Of a stretch of 64,000 bases of DNA, positions 1 through 13,299 are shown piece by piece. The stretch is from Candidatus Hartigia pinicola. Its GTDB lineage: Bacteria; Pseudomonadota; Gammaproteobacteria; Enterobacterales; Enterobacteriaceae. The stretch is taken from the NCBI GenBank assembly GCA_020541205.1, contig CP048208.1, positions 1,739,908 through 1,803,907 on the forward strand, written 5' to 3'. The stretch's first letter is position 1. Every line of letters starts with the position of its first letter. The notes below the pieces were generated by a model. That model was not told the DNA's origin. It did no database searches and worked only from the letters and a program-made list of their open reading frames with translations. The translations under genes and the position numbers were made by a program.

Positions 1-1975
<1,975 letters not shown>

Positions 1976-2225
1976 TAACAACCCGAAGATGTTTATATCA
2001 GAAAATTTTAGTACTATATAATCAAGCATATATAATATATATATTTAACAAAGCACCTTGTTATGCTTGTCTACTGATGTATTGATGTAGAAATTGCATC
2101 ACTAGCTTCATTTATCAGATTTAAATTTTATTTGCTTTTCATATTACTAAAAATTAACCTAAAAACTTTAAATTCGAGTTTTAAGAGATTGTTATATTGT
2201 TTAGACATACAACAATGTGTGTTGT

Positions 2226-2260
2226 TTTAATTTTCAGCTTTTCTAAATTATTAAAGATCA
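2226..2260 (-). promoter_or_regulatory. Spacer boxA-type antitermination region ahead of 23S
   Basis: On the minus strand this reads GATCTTTAATAATTT followed by AAGCTGAAAATT, closely matching the E. coli 16S-23S spacer (GCTCTTTAACAATCTGGAACAAGCTGAAAATT). In E. coli this boxA binds the Nus antitermination factors that let RNA polymerase read through untranslated rRNA. Its preservation inside an otherwise AT-rich spacer suggests the transcription unit feeding the 23S is still used. The match is seen directly; function is inferred. Confidence 0.7.
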
Positions 2261-2336
2261 TAATGATTATATTCACTAAAACAGTTAATTAATCACTATT
2301 GAGGTATCGCCTTTTACTTAATAAAAATGCAATTAG

Positions 2337-2409
2337 CGTCCCCTAGGGGGTTCGAACCCCTGTTACCGCCGTGAAAGGGCGATGTCCTAGACCTCTAGAC
2401 GAAGGGGAC
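2337..2409 (-). tRNA. gltT: tRNA-Glu (anticodon UUC), CCA end not fully encoded
   Basis: Complete cloverleaf on the minus strand: acceptor GTCCCCT pairing with AGGGGAC, D arm, anticodon loop CTTTCAC (UUC) and a T arm GGGGTTCGAACCCCC. It is nearly identical to the enterobacterial tRNA-Glu that lies between 16S and 23S in several rrn operons, and here too it lies just upstream of the 23S. The discriminator G (2337) is followed by C-T-A instead of the C-C-A that enterobacterial tRNA genes normally encode. The 3' end must therefore be completed by the CCA-adding enzyme, whose gene is at 56.7-57.9 kb. Confidence 0.97.
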
Positions 2410-2411
2410 AC

Positions 2412-3440
2412 AAAAATATATTACAAAATATTATTTTGCTATTTTTGTGTATAGGCAACATTTCTCACTAAAAAAAATAAAGCACAAAGTAGTTTATGTT
2501 ATGTTTGCCTCCCACAAGTTTATATATTGCTTATTTGTTATCATACAATCTACGTGAACACTGTTAATGAATATTTTATAATCATCAAATAACTTAATAA
2601 AAATTTTATAATGACTTGATAACAATTTTATATTAATTAAATATTTATTTTATTAATTCTATTCAATAAATATTGATACATATCATTTAAACACATTCAA
2701 TTATAAATTTTTATATAAAATGATCAAAATTCTAAGGTCATAGAATACAGAACAAAATTAAAGATTTTCATTGTATATATTTTTAAAATACTATTTTCAT
2801 ATATACTATTTCAGCAGTTATGTAAAGATCATTATCAAGATTATACTTTCTTAAAGTAACCTGTTTTTTATTTTTACTTTATTTAGTTTATTGTTAATAT
2901 ATTATGAACGGTTCACTAATATAACACATTAATACAAATTATAAATTTTCATACTTTTAAAGTTTTTTAATATTTTTTTAAATTATTTTAATTTGCACTA
3001 TGCGTCATAATTTTAAAATACGAATTAACAGATCGTTTATGAAACGTGTTGCTTAATTAAGAAACTTATATGAAATCACATTTGATATGAGGTTAATGAT
3101 ACTTTGAATTATTATAATCAGTTGTTGATAACACTAACGTCAATATGTCATTGATTAAAATTCTAAAAATATGATATTATTTAATCAAATTTGTATTGAT
3201 TGTTATAATAAATACAATACTGTTTTTACTGGAAAAACTAAGTAGTACTGTAATGAAGATTTTTAATAATTTTTTTATTATAGTAGCTTTCTATATATTA
3301 TATAATACTTATCTATCTGTTTTTTGTCAATAACAAGGAAATTTTAGTTATTTCTCAACTTGTATTTTTAATTGACATGTCAGAGTCACAACACACTTTA
3401 ATTAAGTTTGTTAATTAAAAGTTTTTTCATTTTTTAAAAC
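2412..3440 (-). pseudogene. Eroded 16S rRNA gene (ghost)
   Basis: This is where an rrn operon should carry 16S, between the leader and tRNA-Glu, but no functional 16S remains. Faint homology survives. Near 2484-2525 the plus strand shows CACAAAGTAGT and then GCCTCCCACAAGTT, matching the reverse complement of the helix 44 region of E. coli 16S (CACAAAGTGGTAAGCGCCCTCCCGAAGGTT) with a small insertion. The following bases (CTTATTTGTTATCATACAATCTACGTG) continue to track 16S loosely. The anti-Shine-Dalgarno 3' end is gone. The space (about 1.0 kb) is shorter than a 1.54 kb 16S, so deletions occurred. The ends are approximate. Confidence 0.65.
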
Positions 3441-3551
3441 ATTATTGATTATCATAGTTTAAATTTTTTATGATAATAAATTAATTAAAAGTCACTTTTA
3501 AACACACTTTTAAAAGTATACATTAATATTGTCTGATAGCATCTTCAGTGA

Positions 3552-3584
3552 TTACACAGATTGTTAGATAAATTTTTAAAGAGC
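3552..3584 (-). promoter_or_regulatory. rrn leader boxA and downstream leader (16S leader remnant)
   Basis: On the minus strand: GCTCTTTAAAAATTTATC then TAACAATCTGTGT, against E. coli GCTCTTTAACAATTTATCAGACAATCTGTGTGG from the leader upstream of 16S. About 28 of 33 positions agree. boxA nucleates the rRNA antitermination complex. It survives although the 16S directly downstream is eroded, which suggests it still serves the distal tRNA-Glu and 23S. Confidence 0.8.
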
Positions 3585-3638
3585 GTTACAACTTATTTTT
3601 TAATTCTAACCACTGAGGTTACCGTCGACGAATAACCT

Positions 3639-3667
3639 ACTGTATGTTTTTTCTCATCAAGAGTCAA
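3639..3667 (-). promoter_or_regulatory. rrn P2-like promoter
   Basis: On the minus strand: GCTTGACTCT carrying a -35 TTGACT (3662-3667), a 17-base spacer, then a -10 TACAGT (3639-3644). E. coli rrn P2 has the same GCTTGACTCT block followed by a -10 and then the boxA leader, which here follows at 3584. An A-rich stretch lies upstream of the -35. This is the likely promoter for tRNA-Glu and 23S. I cannot make out an upstream P1. Confidence 0.7.
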
Positions 3668-3669
3668 GC

Positions 3670-6600
3670 TTTTTTTTCGCTAATCTTTTTAGATTCTCTG
3701 AAATATATTTTCATCTTGTGTCTGCTAATTTTTAATGTTTTTACATTAAATGATCATGAGAAAATAAATCATCATATTATAAAGAAAATAAAAAGTTTTT
3801 GCAACTTTTTTATTTTCTTTCTGTTCTTAAATTTTTATTTCAATAATAATAATTCAAACAATAAAAATGTTCAATAAATAGTCTCTTTAAAAACTACTTA
3901 AAACATATATAGAGCAACTCTATATTATTTCTAAAATCAGTTCATGCTCTTTCAATTCAGCAAAAAGAGAATAGATAGTAGTTCAAAAATTAAAAACAGT
4001 TATTCAATGTGAATCTTTATTTTTTTATTTTCTACATTGAGTAATATTGTCAAGTCTACAAAAGTTATGCTCAACAATTAAACATTTTTTAAAATTTACT
4101 AGTATAGACTTTTTACGTAATTACTATAATTAACAATTATACTCATAATATGATATACACACTATATCAAAGTATGTCACTCATGTAAATAATATCTAGT
4201 ATCTACTAACATAGTCGTAATATATGATTTTATTTTTATAAACTATCAGTTATCTAAAATCTATGTATGTGCAGAGATTATTTATTATTACTCCAAGTAC
4301 ATGAAGTAAATATTAGATTTCTCTAGATAATTATCTAAAAAATAATTTTTATTTTCTTCAATATCTATATTCAATCTATATTGGTGGTATTAATATCTTG
4401 ATGAATATTATTATAAAAGTAGTTTTAACATACTCTACAGAGCTGATAAAGACTTTATTAACTTTATATTTTCACATATACTCCAGAACAGATGAAATCT
4501 ATTTAAAAATTTCTTTTTTAAAATTTACAAAATGACATATGAGATGTTCTTTCTAGAGAAAGCATTCAGTAATATAATAATACTGAAAATAAATAGTTAG
4601 AATACACAAAAAAACACATTATATAACAGTATTACTCTTAAAGAGAGTACACTTAAGGTAAATGATAAACAAAATCTAATTTATTTAAATATTGTTCAAC
4701 TAATATTTAGTAATATAGATATTGTGTATTATTATAAACATACAATTATTATATTGAAGAAATTTTCATAAATTCTTCATTTATTTATACAAATCACGCT
4801 TTAAATTTTCATTTTTACCTATTAGAAAAATAAATTTTTAGAATAAAGATCATAATATGTTAATTTTTAAAAAACTCAAAATTTGAGATAAATTACATAT
4901 AATTCATGCATTAAAAATGTCTATATCTTTCACGTTTTCACTGTTACAAGTAGTAAATTCAATCTACACTATCAGATAAAAATATAGATACATGATGATT
5001 TTTAATGGAGTAATATAACAAAAAATCAAATAGTTAAAAAGTAATATATAGAGTTTTAAAACGCTAAAATACACTAATAATATATATAAGCTAATATTTT
5101 ATATTTCATTATTAAGTTTTTATAAGTATCGATTTTATTTTTTAAGCAACAAGAGATCTGTTTTTTATTATATACTCATATACGCAGTTATTTATAATAA
5201 ATTTTAAGCTTTAAAGTAACATGTATCAGTTATTATAATGTATATTATTCCAATTTTTTTGATAATAATTTAACATATACTACATATAAAAAAGAACATC
5301 TATACTAATAGACTAGTCTTTGTTTCTATCCAGCTAACTCCAAATGTAGATATTAGTCAATTCAAAATACGGTTTATTTTTATAATTAAAGCAAGAAGAT
5401 ACTTCTATAAACTTTATAAAAAAATAAAAACCTTAAAATATTAATACTATCATAACCATTCATTATATAAATTAAAAAAATTAATATAAATGTGCTAAGT
5501 GATAAGATAGATTGCTGAGAACTATAGTATCTGAGTTATTTTATATGCAATGTCTAATCTTGCCGAAATATTACTAATCTATCAAACAATAGTAATGTTC
5601 ATAACATTTTTTCTTTTCTTTCAGTGCCTTCATTGTGAAGATGTGATTTTATACTCTTTCACAGCAAATATAAAAACGAAAATCTTTATAATTACTATCA
5701 TTACCTTTATCAATGTACGATGCACCGAACTAATTTTTCTCATGATGGCATGGATATTTTAATTATTGTTTTTCTCTGATCATTTAACACTAGAATAAAG
5801 TTTCTCTATTTACAGATTTACTTAAGTACGTTTTCTTCATAGACAAGTCTTAACCCGATTGAAAATTACGATTGTCTAGCATGACAATAAGAATCTTAAT
5901 TTTTTATATTATATAAAACATCTTTTACGAATCAATTGGAAAGTTCTTGTATTATTTAGGATTACTTCTCAATATTATTGGCTTTTATCTGAGATATGCT
6001 CTTATTGAATAAATAATTTCATAACGAAATAAAACTAATATTTATAATATGCTAAAAATGTATTTTCGTTAAGTCATTTTAAAATATTAAAAAATTTTAA
6101 TGACCTGTATTCAATGAATCATTATTATAAATATAATTTAATGTACAGAAATCACATGTATTTAAGTGATTTATCATATATATTCAATAATTTACCAGAT
6201 CATAGAATATCTATCATCAGTAAAATTATGATTAATGTAGGGTAAGTTTAGTTAATAATCAAAGTGAACAGTAGTACAACAATATGCTTTTTGTTGATCA
6301 TCATGTAAAGTTTGAACTCAATACTTTTACTCTGTTTTATCTTTCTTGTATTAATAATAGATCAGTAAAAAGGGTTTTTAGTAGTTTTCTAATTCTTGAG
6401 GTTTGTTTAACTATCTCTAGCTTTTATAACATTTATTAAATTTTATTTTCCCACTATATATTCATTACAATGGATTAGCTATCACTTGTAATATTTAGAT
6501 TTTGATAGAAGACTTTATATTACCAATAGTATCTTAAATGGATAAAATTAACTTAATAATCTATTAATATACCAATATTCTATTTAATCGTAATAATATG

Positions 6601-6900
6601 TATGTTTTTTATATACTGAGTATTATAATCCTAAAAACAGCTACTCATCAACTTAGAGGCAGAATCTCAGCAGTCTCTGACTAGATAAAAAATAACGAAA
6701 TAGATTCTAAGTAAATAGTATAAAATCTTGAATAAAAAATAAAATACAAGAACTAAAATTGCTACATCTAAGAAAATATGTAAATCAATGATTAATTCAG
6801 CATCATAATTTATAATTAAGTTGTTCATGCTGTCTATACTTTAAATAATCTAGAAAATAGTTATTGAAAGTACAAATAAAATAAGACCATTTAATATATT
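3670..6900. other. Gene-free AT-rich desert
   Basis: 3.2 kb with no credible gene. Short open frames near 3.64 and 5.55 kb encode low-complexity Phe/Ile/Leu-rich peptides, lack plausible ribosome binding sites and resemble nothing I know; they are chance frames in AT-rich DNA. No tRNA, hairpin terminator or insertion sequence is recognisable. Confidence 0.7.
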
Positions 6901-8366
6901 ATGCGTAAAAAACAATCACTGCATCTAGTTTGGTTCCGTAACGACCTTAGGATAACTGATAATAAAGCACTGTCATTTGCTTGCACTGACCCTCAAGCAA
7001 AAGTCATTGCTTTATTTATCGCTACACCGGAACAATGGAAAAAACATGATATATCCCTCCGACAAATTACTTTTATACATCAAAATCTAATGGCATTACG
7101 TAATGCGCTTGCTCAATTAGGCATTCCATTAATTTGCCAAACGTTGTCTAATTTTTTACAATCTAGAGAATATGTACTTGAATTTTCTAAAAAAAAAACA
7201 TTGATGCATTATTTTTTAATTATCAATATGAATTAAATGAACGCAATCGGGATGAATGGATTATGATGCAACCACATTTATTTCATATTTATGCTTTTGA
7301 TGACGCTCTGCTTTTACCTCCAAAATCAGTGAAAAACCAAAACGGAAAAATGTATAAAATCTATACCCCATTTAGACATGCATTCCTATCACGACTTGCT
7401 CTAACTGATTTTCAGTCCTTACCAAAACCTAAACCACGAACACAAAATATTACTATCGAAAAAATAACATCTTTATTTGAATATACCGTGATCAATATAG
7501 CTCCAAATTTCCCAGCAGGAGAATTCGCTGCATTAAAAAAACTTGAAAAATTTTGCCATGACATAGTTCAGCACTACCAAGAACACCGAGACATTCCTGC
7601 ATTAGATGGAACTAGCCAATTATCCCCTTATTTAGCTATTGGAGTATTATCACCACGTCAATGTCTAAACCAATTAATCGCTAAAAACCCTCAAGTGTTT
7701 AATACTATCAACAGTGGTTCATTTACTTGGCTTAATGAACTTATTTGGCGTGAATTTTACCATCACTTATTAGTTACTTTTCCAGGTCTATGTTGTCATC
7801 AACCCTTTATTCCATGGACTCAATGCATTCCATGGAGCACCTCTAAGATTTATTTTGAAATATGGAAAAAAGGACTCACAGGTTATCCTATTGTTGATGC
7901 TGGCATGCGTCAATTAAATGCAATAGGTTGGATGCATAACAGAGTAAGGATGATTAGTGCTAGTTTTTTAACTAAAGATTTATTAATTAATTGGCGTCTT
8001 GGTGAGAAATATTTTATGCAGCAATTAATTGATGGAACACTTGCTGCCAATAATGGAGGCTGGCAATGGGCCGCTTCAACTGGCGTCGACGCTTCACCTT
8101 GGTTTCGGATTTTTAATCCAACTACACAAGGTAAAAAATTTGATCCTCAAGGTAAATTTGTTCGTGCTTGGTTACCAGAACTACGTGTAGTTCCAGACAA
8201 ATATATTCATACTCCTCATGAGTGGGCTACAAAAAACCGCATTGCATTGAACTATCCAACACCAATAGTTAATCATCAACATGCCAGACTCATCACGCTA
8301 AATGCCTTTAAAACAGGAAAGCTAAAACACTCCACAATATACTTAAAATATCACAAGTATTTTTAA
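6901..8366 (+). CDS. phrB: Deoxyribodipyrimidine photolyase, interrupted by one frameshift in an A10 tract
   Basis: Uses blue light through FADH- and a folate antenna to split cyclobutane pyrimidine dimers. The first frame (6901-7236) carries the N-terminal antenna domain starting MRKKQSLHLVWFRNDLR, with the family motif HLVWFRxDLR. The second frame carries the FAD-binding C-terminal domain, including GYPIVDAGMRQLNAIGWMHN, NNGGWQWAAST and RIFNPTTQG, ending at 8366. The frames meet at an A10 run (7189-7198). One more A restores continuous homology through NIDALFFNYQYELNERNRDE and gives about 488 residues (E. coli: 472, so a short C-terminal extension). No other stop or shift is visible, so either the lesion is recent or slippage at the A tract makes some full-length enzyme. 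No strong ribosome binding site precedes the start. It stands alone. Confidence 0.85.
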
Positions 8367-11202
8367 GTATGTGGATTAAATCTATCTATCTTAAATCGAG
8401 TTTAGATTATTATGTTTTTATTTGAAAGTATTATTATATTTAATACAAACCCTTGCATGAAACACACATACATAATAACTGTCTTAGTTTAAAACATATT
8501 TTAGTTATTAATTTTTTCTGCTAAAAAAAATCACGGTCAGAATGAAATTATCTAATTATCTCTTACTTAAGCATATTGTATCTTGTATTTATCATATTAA
8601 ATCATTCAAATCATTTAGATCATTATGCGATTTTTACTTTACTAATTCTCTACACACAGATCAAAAATAATAGTACAATTTAATAATGATTGAAGTAACA
8701 GTTTATTACTAAATGATCAAGATTTACACTTATAATCTCTAATATCTCTTTTAAATAAATTAAAAAACCTTATTTAAAACTTGCACTAAAGAGGCATGAA
8801 TTGCATTCAATATATGCTTATTAATACTAAAATAACTATTAATAATAAACTTAGTAAGTTAAAATATTAGTTAATAAAAATAGTTAATAAATTTACATCA
8901 AGAACTTTTCGGTAATACTGGCGACTCAATATAAAATATTTATTAATACAGTACATCAAATAACGACTAAGATTTTCTTATAGCCATCTTTATAGATCTT
9001 GTTTATATATATTCGAGAATGTTTTTTAATACTGCACGAATTCTAATATAGTTAAATTTGTAGTAAAAACTAATATTTTCAATGAAGTTTATTAAAATTA
9101 AGTAAAAGTTTTACATAAACATGAACAATATCCTTAACATTTAATAAGAATCAAAATATTGTAAGTTCGATAGCTGTAAATAAAGTAATTCATCATGAAC
9201 ATTCACTAAAATATGTGGATCTAACAAGCTTCGTGTTACGTTATTAGACCGTAAATAACAAAGAGTATTGTCTTATCAGTTTCACTATTACTATTCACAT
9301 ATATATAACACTGAGCTTTTACTATAAAACCCAGTGTCTTAACAATTGTAACATAATTTCAGCTATACTGATAATATAATTATATTTTCTTAATATATTT
9401 AAGAATAATCTATTATATGATTCTATTATAATTTATTATAACCAATAAAAACTTATTTAATTGAATTAAGTATTGTTTCAGTCATAATCATAATGTACTT
9501 ACTAAAAATTACTAGCATCACTGAATACACCATATTTATTTTTACTTATAAATAAAAATTATATTACTAATAGTACTTTCTTTAAAATTATCAAAATTTT
9601 CTTAATAAGTTGAAAAAAATATTGATCTATATGAATGATATTCGACGAAATATCAATAATTACATGCTGAAATCAAACGTTAGCTTATTTGCAGAGAATT
9701 TAAGCAATCTTTTTAAGATTCTTGCTAATTTATTTTTAAGTCATTCAAAAGTTTTCATCTTGAAAGATTAGTGATTAGTTTTAGCGCATGTAATATTAAT
9801 TATTATTATTCATTCTGTTATTGATCCAGATAATTATTTTAGAATATATCGCATTATAATCTAGATACGTTACTGTTAACTTAGTATAGACAAATAACAT
9901 CCATGTTAATGCAGCATGACTAGATATATTAGTCACCCTGCATTAACTTACAGTAAAAATAACTATACTAAGAAAGCATTTAATAAGTAGAGAAAAGGTA
10001 TATTTAACGACGATTTCTATTCGAAACATAAGGTATCAATAATGGGTACTTGCTAGTGATTTTTTTTAAAAAATATATATTACCTTGATTTTTAAACTAT
10101 AGAAAATAAAATATAAAAAAACAAAACTAAACTTATTAAAAAGAGTATTTAAAATATAATTTATTAGATTTTGTGTCACTAAAATAGTAACGTTAACACA
10201 ACTTTCGTGATCATTAATTTAAGCAATCTTAAAAATTTAGATATAATGAGTGAGAAGCATGAGGTAAATAAAAACTTTCGATATTAAACGAGTATTTATA
10301 GTATATATTCACAGTCTAATCTGAACAATTATAAGAATAATAGAGAATATCACTCACAGACGCAGTCACTGAATAACTTTAATTTTTAGAAAAATTAATA
10401 GTATACATCAAACATATACAGACATAATAGTTATATTAGTTTAATATTGACAATAGTGTCTATCATATATTTGATGAAATCATTGTTATAGTAAAATAAC
10501 ATTATATGTTCAATGCAATTTCAAATCTCTAGATTTGTCAAACATATATTGAGTTTATTGGACAATATTGCTAAATACTGAAAAACTATAAAAAGTTTTA
10601 AATACAGCTTTACATTTATCAGTCTAAGATTCATTATTTTTCTGTAAAAATACTAAATAACTTAAGACTTACCTAAAAGTCATCACTGATAAATATTTAT
10701 ATTCATCATCTATTTATACATCGTATGTTAAAATTTAATAATATTAGTAAATTACACCAAATACCGCAATACATTATATGCTAATAATATATATGATTGG
10801 TATTAAATACTGAAAATATACATAATTATCAATTAATTAATGAATTTTATTGTAAATCGTCATGTAAGAATCACAACTCTTTTTCTAAAAATCTTCAATA
10901 TCAATTGACTACAAAGATTAATCTCGATACTGATAAATATACAATAACAATAACAATAACAATAACAATAACAATAACAATACATTATTCTATAAAATAG
11001 TTTAACGTTAATACAATAATTAATTACTAATAATTGTATTGTACTAATTCAAAACATTGCAAATCATTGAATATGTACAATAGTACAGTAATATCGATTT
11101 TAAAAAACTCAAGATAAAATTTAATTAGCATAAAGAAAGTTACTTATACGGATCTAAGACTAACCATTGACTTATAGTTAAAAATTGTTTTGATATACAT
11201 TA
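8367..11202. other. Gene-free AT-rich desert
   Basis: 2.8 kb between phrB and uvrB holding only a hexanucleotide microsatellite near 10.94-10.98 kb. The open frame spanning that repeat (10797-11000) simply translates the repeat into Thr-Ile and is not a gene. Confidence 0.7.
10941..10982. repeat. Hexanucleotide tandem repeat (AATAAC)n, about 7 units
   Basis: Uninterrupted array of the unit AATAAC over roughly 42 bases, with no mismatch between units. Such an array is a replication-slippage product. It lies in non-coding DNA about 300 bases from the 3' end of uvrB. Confidence 0.9.
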
Positions 11203-11229
11203 TTATCCACAACTTAAAGTTGTGCATAA
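11203..11229. promoter_or_regulatory. Convergent pair of DnaA-box sequences
   Basis: TTATCCACA at 11203-11211 on the plus strand and TTATGCACA at 11221-11229 on the minus strand both fit the DnaA consensus TTATNCACA. Together they form an inverted repeat with CACAACTT/AAGTTGTG arms. No T-run follows in the direction of uvrB transcription, so it is not an obvious terminator. Several single matches are expected by chance in DNA this AT-rich, so a DnaA role is speculative. Confidence 0.35.
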
Positions 11230-11289
11230 TATAAATAAAAAATCAATTCCCTATAAAATAAATATTTCACTTGACTATTCTCTTAAAGT

Positions 11290-13299
11290 TCATAATAAAC
11301 GCTTGCTAAGTTCTTGTAACTCATCTCTCACCTTTTCTGCCGCTTTAAACTCTAAACATTGCGCATGTTGATGCATTTTTACTTCTAACTGAGCAATACG
11401 CTGTTCAAGCTCTTTTTTAGAAATCACTTGAGTATCATTGTCTTGATTTTCCTTCTTATCATTTTTACTACAATTTTTGGTTATAACAGATGATTTATAA
11501 TTAAAATATTGAATATCCGATACTTTTTTATTCAAACCTTTTGGAACAATACCATGCTTCTGATTGAACTCAAGTTGTTTAACTCGGCGGCGCTCAGTCT
11601 CTCGAATCGCATTTTGCATCGACTTAGTTACTCGATCACCATATAAAATTGCTTTACCATTAAGGTTACGTGCTGCACGTCCAATAGTCTGTATTAATGA
11701 ACGTTCAGAACGTAAAAAACCTTCTTGATCGGCATCTAGAATAGCCACTAAAGAGACCTCCGGTATATCCAAACCTTCTCGAAGTAAGTTTATCCCTACA
11801 AGCGCATGAAATTGACCCAAACGAAAATCTCGAATAATTTCAATTCGATCTATTGTATCAATATCCGAGTGTAGGTAACGCACTTTTTCACCGTGTTCTG
11901 AAAGATACTGAGTCAAGTTTTCTGCCATACGTTTTGTAAGCGTAGTCACAAGAACACGTTCATTTTTTTTTGCTAGAACATGAATTTCAGAAAGTAAATC
12001 ATCTATTTGTGTTACTACTGGACGTATTTCAATAATAGGATCAAGCAATCCTGTAGGCCTAATCACTTGCTCAATAACTTTTTCACCCGATTTTTGTATT
12101 TCATAGTCACCAGGCGTTGCAGACACATAAATAGTTTGAAGTGACAATGCTTCAAATTCTTCAAAACACATTGGTCTATTATCTAATGCAGAAGGCAAGC
12201 GAAAACCATATTTAACCAATGTTTCTTTACGAGAACGATCACCTTTATACATCGCGCATATTTGTGGAATAGTAACGTGTGACTCATCTATTACTAGCAA
12301 ACCATTGACAGGAAGATAATTAAATAAAGTAGGCGGTGCTTCACCTGGCGCACGACCCGATAGATATCGCGAGTAATTTTCAACACCTGAACAATAACCA
12401 ATTTCATTCATCATTTCAAGATCGAATTGTGTGCGCTGAGTAATGCGCTGTTCTTCAACTAATTTATTATTTTTTAGGAATTCTCTCCGCCTATCAAGCA
12501 ATTCTACTTTAATATTTGATATCGCTTCTAAAATACGGTCTCTTGGCGCCACATAATGTGTTTTAGGGTAAAGAGTAAAACGTGAAATACGATATTGAAT
12601 ATTACCAGTTAATGGATTAAATAAAGAGAGACGCTCAACTTCTTCATCAAATAGTTCAATCCTTAACGCATGCTCATCAGATTCAGCTGGGAAGATATCA
12701 ATCACTTCGCCACGCACTCGAAAAGTCCCTCGTGTAAAGACTTGATCATTGCGTATATAATGCAGTTCGGCTAAACGACGTAAAATTGAGCGTTGATCAA
12801 TTATCATACGCTCAGTCAAATGCAAGAGCATTTGCATGTAGCTATTGGGATCCCCTAAACCATAAATTGCAGAGACAGAAGCTATAACAATAACATCACG
12901 CCGTTCAAGAAGTGCTTTAGTTGCAGATAGACGCATCTGTTCTATATGCTCATTGATAGATGAGTCTTTTTCAATAAAAGTATTAGAACTGGGTACATAC
13001 GCTTCTGGTTGATAATAATTATAATAAGAAACAAAATATTCAACTGAATTTTCTGGAAAAAAAGCTTTCATCTCACTATAGAGTTGTGCTGCTAAAATTT
13101 TGTTATGAACCATCACTATGGTTGGACGATCTTCTTTTTCGATCACATTTGCAATAGTAAATGTTTTACCTGAGCCTGTTGCACCTAACAAAGTTTGATG
13201 AGACAGACCCTTTTGTAAACCCTCAGAAAGAAGATGAATGGCTTCAGATTGATCTCCACTAGGCTGAAAGTCAGAATATAATTTAAATATTTTACTCAT
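11290..13299 (-). CDS. uvrB: UvrABC excinuclease subunit B
   Basis: Damage-verifying helicase-like core of nucleotide excision repair. It is loaded by UvrA, then recruits UvrC for incision. The product is 669 residues (E. coli 673). It has Walker A GATGSGKT at residues 39-46, the aromatic beta-hairpin [12 protein letters not shown], helicase motifs DESH and the late GxGRAAR block, and a C-terminal UVR domain (about the last 40 residues, [17 protein letters not shown]). The start at 13299 is chosen because [17 protein letters not shown] aligns exactly with the family N-terminus and places the Walker lysine at 45 as in E. coli. A second ATG 21 bases upstream (13320) has AAGGA only three bases before it and would add seven residues. 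In enterobacteria uvrB follows bioD, as here, but the gap is widened to 2.7 kb. Confidence 0.97.
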   Translation of the reverse strand: MSKIFKLYSDFQPSGDQSEAIHLLSEGLQKGLSHQTLLGATGSGKTFTIANVIEKEDRPTIVMVHNKILAAQLYSEMKAFFPENSVEYFVSYYNYYQPEAYVPSSNTFIEKDSSINEHIEQMRLSATKALLERRDVIVIASVSAIYGLGDPNSYMQMLLHLTERMIIDQRSILRRLAELHYIRNDQVFTRGTFRVRGEVIDIFPAESDEHALRIELFDEEVERLSLFNPLTGNIQYRISRFTLYPKTHYVAPRDRILEAISNIKVELLDRRREFLKNNKLVEEQRITQRTQFDLEMMNEIGYCSGVENYSRYLSGRAPGEAPPTLFNYLPVNGLLVIDESHVTIPQICAMYKGDRSRKETLVKYGFRLPSALDNRPMCFEEFEALSLQTIYVSATPGDYEIQKSGEKVIEQVIRPTGLLDPIIEIRPVVTQIDDLLSEIHVLAKKNERVLVTTLTKRMAENLTQYLSEHGEKVRYLHSDIDTIDRIEIIRDFRLGQFHALVGINLLREGLDIPEVSLVAILDADQEGFLRSERSLIQTIGRAARNLNGKAILYGDRVTKSMQNAIRETERRRVKQLEFNQKHGIVPKGLNKKVSDIQYFNYKSSVITKNCSKNDKKENQDNDTQVISKKELEQRIAQLEVKMHQHAQCLEFKAAEKVRDELQELSKRLL

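Noticed and set aside
3644-3877. 77-residue Phe/Ile-rich open frame
   Set aside because: Starts within the rrn promoter on the opposite strand, has biased composition and no ribosome binding site; chance frame.
5550-5762. 70-residue hydrophobic open frame resembling a membrane peptide
   Set aside because: Hydrophobicity follows from T-rich codons; no ribosome binding site, homology or context.
10797-11000. 67-residue frame ending in Thr-Ile repeats
   Set aside because: Created by the hexanucleotide microsatellite.
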